A stretch of DNA of 50,502 nt from Temnopleurus reevesii (taxonomy: Eukaryota; Echinodermata; Echinoidea; Temnopleuroida; Temnopleuridae): the NCBI GenBank assembly GCA_036244855.1, contig BQKZ01002309.1, positions 37,484 through 87,985 on the forward strand, read 5' to 3'. Shown piece after piece: positions 45,601 to 50,502 of this stretch; position 1 is the stretch's first letter; the number at the start of each line of letters is the position of its first letter. A program made the translations under genes and the position numbers. The notes under the pieces are model-generated. The model saw only the letters and a list, made by a program, of their open reading frames with translations. It was not told the origin of the DNA and did not search any database.

Positions 45601-48600
45601 TAATCGGTAAGCGCCGATCAAAATCATTGTTTCATGTGCGTTTTGTTAAATGCGCATTACAATTTGCAAAGTTGATTTGCAGCTGATTTTGAACAACACC
45701 CCCAATGTCTCTAATCGGATAAATCATTGCAGAATTGAAGCAATACGTTTACGTTTCCTGTCATAATGATCATATGATGGGGGAAAATTTTTTTTCTCTC
45801 ACCTGTGGCAAGGGGTAGTGTGGCTGCTGCTGTTGCATGTTGGGAGGCATCGGCATGCCGGGCATCTCTTGGACATACCGCTGTGACCTTTGACCTTTGA
45901 CCCACTGAACCCAAAATCTAATCAATTCATCCTCCTATGCTTATACATACTTGAGCCAAGTTTGGTCAAAATCCGTCCAGCGGTTCTGAACTTATCGCGG
46001 TAACAAGGTCCGGACGGACGCACGGACGGACAGACAATCCGAAAACATAATGCCTCCGGCACCACCTTATGGTGGCGGAGGCATAAAAACAATTTATACT
46101 TGGATCAAAGAGGAGAAGAAACAGAGGATGACCCAAAACCATCTGGGCCCCCTAACATTGTAAATCATGTACGTGTCCTGAATGTTTGCAATCTCTTTTA
46201 ATGTTACAGGCCCAAGGTGTATGATTGAAGACCAAAGGTCGAACTGAAATCTCTCCATCTCGGTCGGAATGCCTCCAGCACAGTCTTGGTAGATTTTGAA
46301 TACGTATTGATACCACTGCCTATAAATGACAGAGCTACATGGCACTGCAGAGAAGAAAGACAAAATTATTTCAACTTATACACATAAGGAGAAGAAAGGG
46401 GCTCTGAAAGGTTCCTTTCAACACTCCACAATGAACTCTTCCGCTTTCTCTTCTGGCAAATCTTGAAAGGAATTCCAAAATTTTCTTTCAAATATAACAA
46501 TTTAAAATATCAAAAATTAGAATATAAACCGGTGTAAATATTTAGAATTGAAAGAGAAACGCCTTAAAATTCAAATTCATCATCATCATCATCATCGGTG
46601 ACCTAAAAACATATAGTGTACGAGTGACGTCCAGGGGTCAAATTGATATTTCTCCTTTCAGTTGGAAGCAGGTTTTCCTGGTTCTTTCAAGCTTGGCTGC
46701 AAGTGACCAATTAGAGAACATGCGTGTTGCCAGGAGGAGAAGCTTCCTATGTGACTTTTGCTCAGACATTTTTGCCACCTGACTAAAAAACAGAGAAAAT
46801 CATTTATTGCGACCTTTCTGATTACCCTTTTTGCATTCCTTTTGACAACTTGACCTTAAAGCCCATGTATAGTTTTGGTAAAGATGAAAAAAATGTGAAT
46901 TTTGGGGATATTTACCATGACATATAGTTTCTATACACATTTCAAGACCATAGGATATTTTTCTACGAGCGAATTCTTTTGAAAATTTGAATTTGACCGT
47001 TAAATCGTATTTAGCGCCCTCTCTTGGTTACAACAATATTTAGCTTCTAATCGGGCATATACAAAATTATTTTAAAGTTTTGATTAAAGCACGCTAAAAA
47101 GGAATACATAAAGAATAAAGTCTGAAATTTTCATCCAATTCTGTGCATGAGAAGCTGTCCTTTATCAAGAAAGAAAATACTGAATTAGCGTCGGGGGCTA
47201 CGACGCTGAAATATTTTGCACACTTTAGGTTATAACTTTTCCAAACCTTGGTCATTTTCCGCACAATCTTTTGTACAATATGTTAATGATATCATGTTTC
47301 ATTTTATATAGATTTGAAGACAAAATTCGGCGATAAAAATATTCGCTTTTACCAAAACTGTACTTGGGCTTTAAAACATTGGAGATTTGAAGAATCAAAA
47401 GATAATTTTTTTCAAATTTGAAGTTTATTTTGATTCATCCTGCTTTTCTCTTACTTCAATTGATTAACTTCTATCAGATTTGGATGTGACGAGTCACATG
47501 ATGGAATGATACTCACAGCATCTTGGCATTGTCGGTTGGTGGAATTAAAGAACTGACAAGTCCCTCCGTTACAACAATGTGTCTGCAGTTTATTCCAAGT
47601 GCTACAAACAACAACAAAGAAGACAAAGAAAATAATAAACTAACATTTAATCAAACATTAGATCACAATGCAAAGATCAAAGCCACATATTTCTTTTCAA
47701 AATGCTAAGCATTTATTTTTTTCTCTTTTACGATAAATCATGCAAACCACTTGTTCACACGTCCTTGACTGCTTCTATTCAATATCTATAAAAAGTCAAG
47801 AAAAATAATTTGAAAATTGAACATTTGAAGTAAATATATCCAGGCATTTCGTTTGTGAAATATTTTGATAAGCCCAAACAAAGTTTTTAATTGATAATTC
47901 ACATATGAGGTCCCCACCCCCTTCCCCCTCCCGGTTTGTGGATGTCAAATGCATATTCTCTAATGGTTGGCATCTCTGTTGCTTACTCATGTTCAGCAAG
48001 TGCATGGTAGTATGCATAGTACATGGCAGAGTTCATATCTTTAACCAAAGTCAGAAGACCTATTGTTTACACTGCTCTCAGAGTTGCTATATTCTTATAT
48101 TAATTTGGCCCGCTCAATTCTCACCACCGACAATAAAAGAAAACTAAGAATTGCCGATGGCGCTATACAATTTTCAATGTTAACAATTTGTGAGAGTCCG
48201 GATACTCACTTCCAATTATGGACATTAGTGCAAGTGCCTTCATCTTTGAACGGATTTGAATTAAAAAAAATCACCTTTGTTACACTTTATCTAAAATATA
48301 TCCTGATATTAACTACTATCACACCATGGGGTGTTTCATTGATGCAGCACGAAGTACCTCTAATAATGTGGACGGAAGAAAGATGGCAATTTTTCTAAAT
48401 AGTAGACATAGCATTTGCATTAGATTTCCGACCGGAAGACACCTTCCCAACCTCAGCATATCAATATTGACGGCATCATGAGATATCATGAGATAGCACT
48501 GAATGACAAATCTCCATCCTACATATCAGAGCTCATTTCTCAGCACAAGCCAACCCGCAGTCTCAGATCGGCAGACCAAGCATTGCTGTCGGAATCGCCC

Positions 48601-50502
48601 AGCCGTACAACCTGGGGTGATAGAGCCTTCTACATCTGTGGGCCAAAACTGTGGAATAGCCTTCCCCACTTCATTAGGAGAGCAGAGACGCAGTCAACCT
48701 TTGAGTCCTACCTAAAGACCTATCTGTTCCCCACTACCCTGTCGTTAGAAGAATAACCAAAGTGTACCATCACTGGGAGTTCTTGGACTGAAAGATAAAC
48801 CGTAGCACTAATTAGGACATTGAAATCTGTGAGACATTATTTTTTGAGTAATCAAGCGCCATGAGCGCCCAGCTGTGGCGGATACCGGCGCTATACAAGA
48901 GGCCATCATCATCATCATTTGATTTCGCCTCTTGTCCGTGGCGAGAATTCTATACTTACCCCTGATCCACCAGTGCATGGTAGTAAGCATAGTACATGGC
49001 AGAATTCATATTGGTTGTCAGGTTCAGTAGGCCATTTCCAATAGCAAATCCCTGAAAATGGAAAACAGGATAAGTTATGATTAGACAAATAAATCATAAA
49101 GTGATCTTATTGAAATGATTGCTCCACAAATGGCAGATTTTAGAATACATAGCAAAAATGTCTGTCTTGAATACCCATCCGATTTTTACTCTTATTTACT
49201 GATCTATAAAAATGAAATAGATAATAATAGACATGTACTAATTGGGAAAAAACATTTGCGTGAACAGTAGTATGTGGGGAATAGATATAACGAAGAGGCT
49301 AGGATTAACATAACTATAATATAAAATAAAGCTTTTAAACAGTAAAAACCTACCTGTAAGTTAATGGACGTATTTCCATTCAAGATCTTCATACCCAGGG
49401 TCGGGATGTAGATACCTGCATAGCTCTCTACAGCGAGGTAAAACGTGTTGTTCAGGTATTACACCATTTTTTTTCAAATACGAAACAAAACTTTTCAACA
49501 GTAAAACTAACCTGTAAGTTGATGGATGTGTTTCCATTCAAGATCTTCATACCCAGGGTCGGCATGTAGATTCCTGTATAGCTCTCTCCAGCAAGGTAAA
49601 ATGTGTTGTTCAGGTATTACACCATTGTTTTCAAATACGAAACAGAGCCTTTTAAAAGTAAAACTAACCTGCAAGTTAATGGACATATTTCCATTCAAGA
49701 TCTTCATACCCAGGGTTGGAATGTAGATTCCTGCGTAACTCTCTCCATCAAGGTAAAACTTAATGTTCAGGTATTCAGGAAACTACATGATAATTGGGTC
49801 TTTCAGGGAGTGTTGGAAGACGATTGCAATGCGCATTTCCGTTTGCCCACAATCTTACCTGACTTGCAATGATAAGTTTATGCATTTGGCAGTTGCTAAT
49901 CAACAACAACTTGAACCAATCGCAACTTTCTAGCAACATCTCCCAAGATTACCTTGAAACTGAAACCTTTCAAAAGTAAACTAACCTGTAAGTTAATGGA
50001 TGTATTTCCATTCAAGATCTTCATACCCAGGGTCGGGATGTAGATACCTGCATAGCTCTCACCAGCGAGGTAAAATGTATTGTTCAGGTATTCAGGAAAC
50101 TTGACAAAGAAATTCTGCAATGCTTGGAAGTTATCCTCTGCAGTCTAAAGCAAAAAGGAAGAAGAAGCAATGTAAATAAATTGAAAATTGATTTATTATT
50201 CAGATGAATACAAAATGTTCATGAAAATTGATTATCAGGACACCTGTTCGCACCATGCAACACTTTAACCCATTTTCATTTGTCTGAATCTACCCTTGAT
50301 CAGCACTATTTAAATAGCCCAGGTATCACCCTGCCTAAAGCAGATATCTTATCTGAACATATCCTAAAGGATTATGAGCAACCTTCCTTTATAGTAACAC
50401 TACACTCAAACAGCACCATGTAGCACCCTGAAACACCTTACTCTATCATCACTTGTCGGAACATATCCAAAAAGAGAGTATGAGAAATCATCCTCACCAA
50501 CA
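42303..50502 (-). CDS. CTSA: Cathepsin A-like serine carboxypeptidase (S10), 5' end missing
   Basis: Seven exons on the minus strand in transcript order: 50442-50502 (cut by the window edge), 49986-50144, 48960-49051, 47517-47601, 44172-44333, 43304-43488 and 42303-42636. Phases agree, giving about 358 residues, the C-terminal three quarters of an S10 peptidase. The enzyme removes C-terminal residues, and in vertebrates it also protects beta-galactosidase and neuraminidase in the lysosome. Catalytic Ser is in GESYAG, Asp in [11 protein letters not shown] and His in [11 protein letters not shown]. Other landmarks are [25 protein letters not shown] and [12 protein letters not shown]. The end NNQPL resembles human NKQPY, favouring CTSA over SCPEP1. 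At the window edge it reads VGEDDFSYS, where family members usually show a VGFSYS-type motif. The signal peptide lies outside the window. Confidence 0.92.
43637..43714 (-). pseudogene. Truncated upstream copy of carboxypeptidase exon MLQKQ
   Basis: Minus strand: acceptor TTTCATTTCAG, then [20 protein letters not shown], against [20 protein letters not shown] in the intact exon (start 43488). Homology fades after HGF. Spacing between starts is 226 bp. It keeps acceptor and 5' part. Confidence 0.83.
44172..44333 (-). CDS. CTSA: Carboxypeptidase exon with YQDCAGGIP, intact copy
   Basis: Minus strand, 54 codons: [20 protein letters not shown] through [19 protein letters not shown] to [12 protein letters not shown] and donor GTGAGT. 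It is the only copy that extends past the WSS codons. Five truncated copies and a remnant lie upstream in transcription. Confidence 0.93.
44445..45223 (-). pseudogene. Four truncated tandem copies of the YHVARSF exon
   Basis: On the minus strand, copies begin right after acceptors at 44533, 44810, 45019 and 45223. With the intact exon start at 44333 the spacing is 200, 277 (including about 70 bp of a MITE remnant), 209 and 204 bp. All keep [14 protein letters not shown] and lose homology around FQFDLW. The 45223 copy has TGA in place of the Trp codon. None keeps the exon 3' end or donor. Confidence 0.88.
45276..46087. mobile_element. TIR transposon (TTTATGCCTCCGCCA ends)
   Basis: TTTATGCCTCCGCCATCACG at the left and GTGGCGGAGGCATAAA at the right form terminal inverted repeats. 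The inside includes TGACCTTTGACC, GTCCGTGCGTCC-type direct repeats (GGACGGACGCACGGACGGAC) and no transposase frame. A family A MITE (45559-45704) is nested inside. It separates copies of the YHVARSF exon. Confidence 0.78.
45559..45704. mobile_element. MITE, family A, nested in a larger TIR element
   Basis: GGGGGTGTTGTTCAAAAGTT and GATTTTGAACAACACCCCC are the ends. The inside is GCAATTGATCGCAAGTTGCA and shorter than in other copies. Confidence 0.85.
46224..46344 (-). pseudogene. Fifth truncated copy of the YHVARSF exon
   Basis: Starts after the acceptor at 46344 with a mutated first part and a small insertion (ATTTTG). It retains [20 protein letters not shown]. The 46108-46350 unit, including the remnant MITE end and the GATGACCCAAAACCATCTGG block, is paralogous to 44570-44815. 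A further eroded remnant lies at about 46624-46680. Confidence 0.83.
46857..47373. mobile_element. TIR transposon with TTAAAGCCC ends
   Basis: TTAAAGCCCATGTATAGTTT and its inverted partner AAACTGTACTTGGGCTTTAA bound 517 bp without a transposase frame. TTAA at both outer edges is suggestive of a piggyBac-type target. Confidence 0.72.
47988..48064 (-). pseudogene. Partial downstream copy of the carboxypeptidase GNGLL exon
   Basis: Minus strand: [20 protein letters not shown] then GTAAGC, against [20 protein letters not shown] in the intact exon 48960-49051. It keeps the 3' portion and a donor but lacks the acceptor side. Confidence 0.78.
48478..48918 (+). mobile_element. 3' end of a CR1/L2-like LINE
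   Basis: The frame to 48756 encodes [38 protein letters not shown] and [12 protein letters not shown]. These are the hallmark C-terminal motifs of non-LTR reverse-transcriptase ORF2 in CR1/L2-type elements (RSLRS, GDRAF, LWNSLP, FK..LKT.LF). A 3' UTR with GGCGCTATACAAG and a short ATCATCATCATC tail follows to 48918. The element is heavily 5'-truncated and lies antisense to the host carboxypeptidase gene. Confidence 0.88.
49354..49779 (-). pseudogene. Three partial downstream copies of the nucleophile (GESYAG) exon
   Basis: On the minus strand, copies end at donor-adjacent positions 49669, 49512 and 49354 (intact exon 49986). All keep the 3' part from [17 protein letters not shown] to NLQ and a GTTAGT- or GTAGGT-like donor, but lack the exon 5' half. 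The serine motif reads DGESYAG, GESYTG and VESYAG respectively. Spacing is 317 (with a family A MITE in between), 157 and 158 bp. Confidence 0.88.
49806..49945. mobile_element. MITE, family A, degraded
   Basis: AGGGAGTGTTGGAAGACGAT at the left and CGCAACTTTCTAGCAACATCTCCC at the right. Inner GCGCATTT and CAACTTGAACCAATCGCAAC remain. It sits between the intact nucleophile exon and its first partial copy. Confidence 0.72.
49986..50144 (-). CDS. CTSA: Carboxypeptidase nucleophile exon (GESYAG), intact
   Basis: Minus strand, 53 codons: [20 protein letters not shown] through [20 protein letters not shown] to NTSINLQ. The serine in GESYAG is the S10 nucleophile. Acceptor TTGCTTTAG and donor GTTAGT are both in phase 0. 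Confidence 0.93.

Noticed and set aside
1161..50144. Explaining all exon copies as uncollapsed haplotypes
   Set aside because: Haplotype duplication would give whole-exon or whole-gene copies. Here copies are truncated inside exons in a polarity-dependent way, differ in age and contain distinct insertions. It remains possible for the most similar units and needs long reads.

Overview
This is animal nuclear DNA with three intron-rich protein genes. The introns are AT-rich and hold trinucleotide microsatellites, short inverted-repeat transposons (MITEs), tRNA-derived SINEs and one LINE fragment. The host looks like a marine invertebrate deuterostome, and an echinoderm such as a sea urchin fits best. 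That is inferred from the style of gene and repeat, not proven. A 434-base N gap (11039-11472) and isolated Ns (4311, 6457, 45398) mark it as a draft assembly.

Layout: (1) 1161-9368, plus strand: CCNDBP1 (cyclin-D1-binding protein 1/GCIP), nine coding exons, about 364 residues. (2) 12344-32948, plus strand: PHKB, the beta regulatory subunit of phosphorylase kinase, 23 coding exons, about 1062 residues, ending in a CaaX box. (3) 42303-50502, minus strand: the 3' seven exons of a cathepsin A/lysosomal protective protein-like serine carboxypeptidase (family S10) whose 5' end lies beyond the window. The rest of the window (1-1160, 9.4-12.3 kb, 33.4-42.3 kb) holds no recognisable gene and is mostly repeats. 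The three genes have unrelated jobs: a helix-loop-helix-type nuclear regulator, control of glycogen breakdown, and lysosomal proteolysis. Their adjacency suggests no shared pathway.

The striking feature is that all three genes are littered with partial tandem copies of their own exons. I find about 25 to 30 copies, with spacing mostly 160-245 bp once inserted elements are subtracted. A simple polarity holds. Truncated copies upstream of an intact exon keep its splice acceptor and 5' part. Copies downstream keep its 3' part and donor. The intact exon always survives and the coding frame is preserved. This fits repeated short tandem duplications with one breakpoint in an exon and the other in the flanking intron. 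One PHKB exon occurs as three full-length copies exactly 207 bp apart, in the segment where, as I recall, vertebrate PHKB has a mutually exclusive exon pair. It is a candidate mutually exclusive exon cluster.

Exon coordinates come from reading frames, splice-site dinucleotides, phase continuity and remembered human protein sequences. No search, alignment program or transcript data was available.
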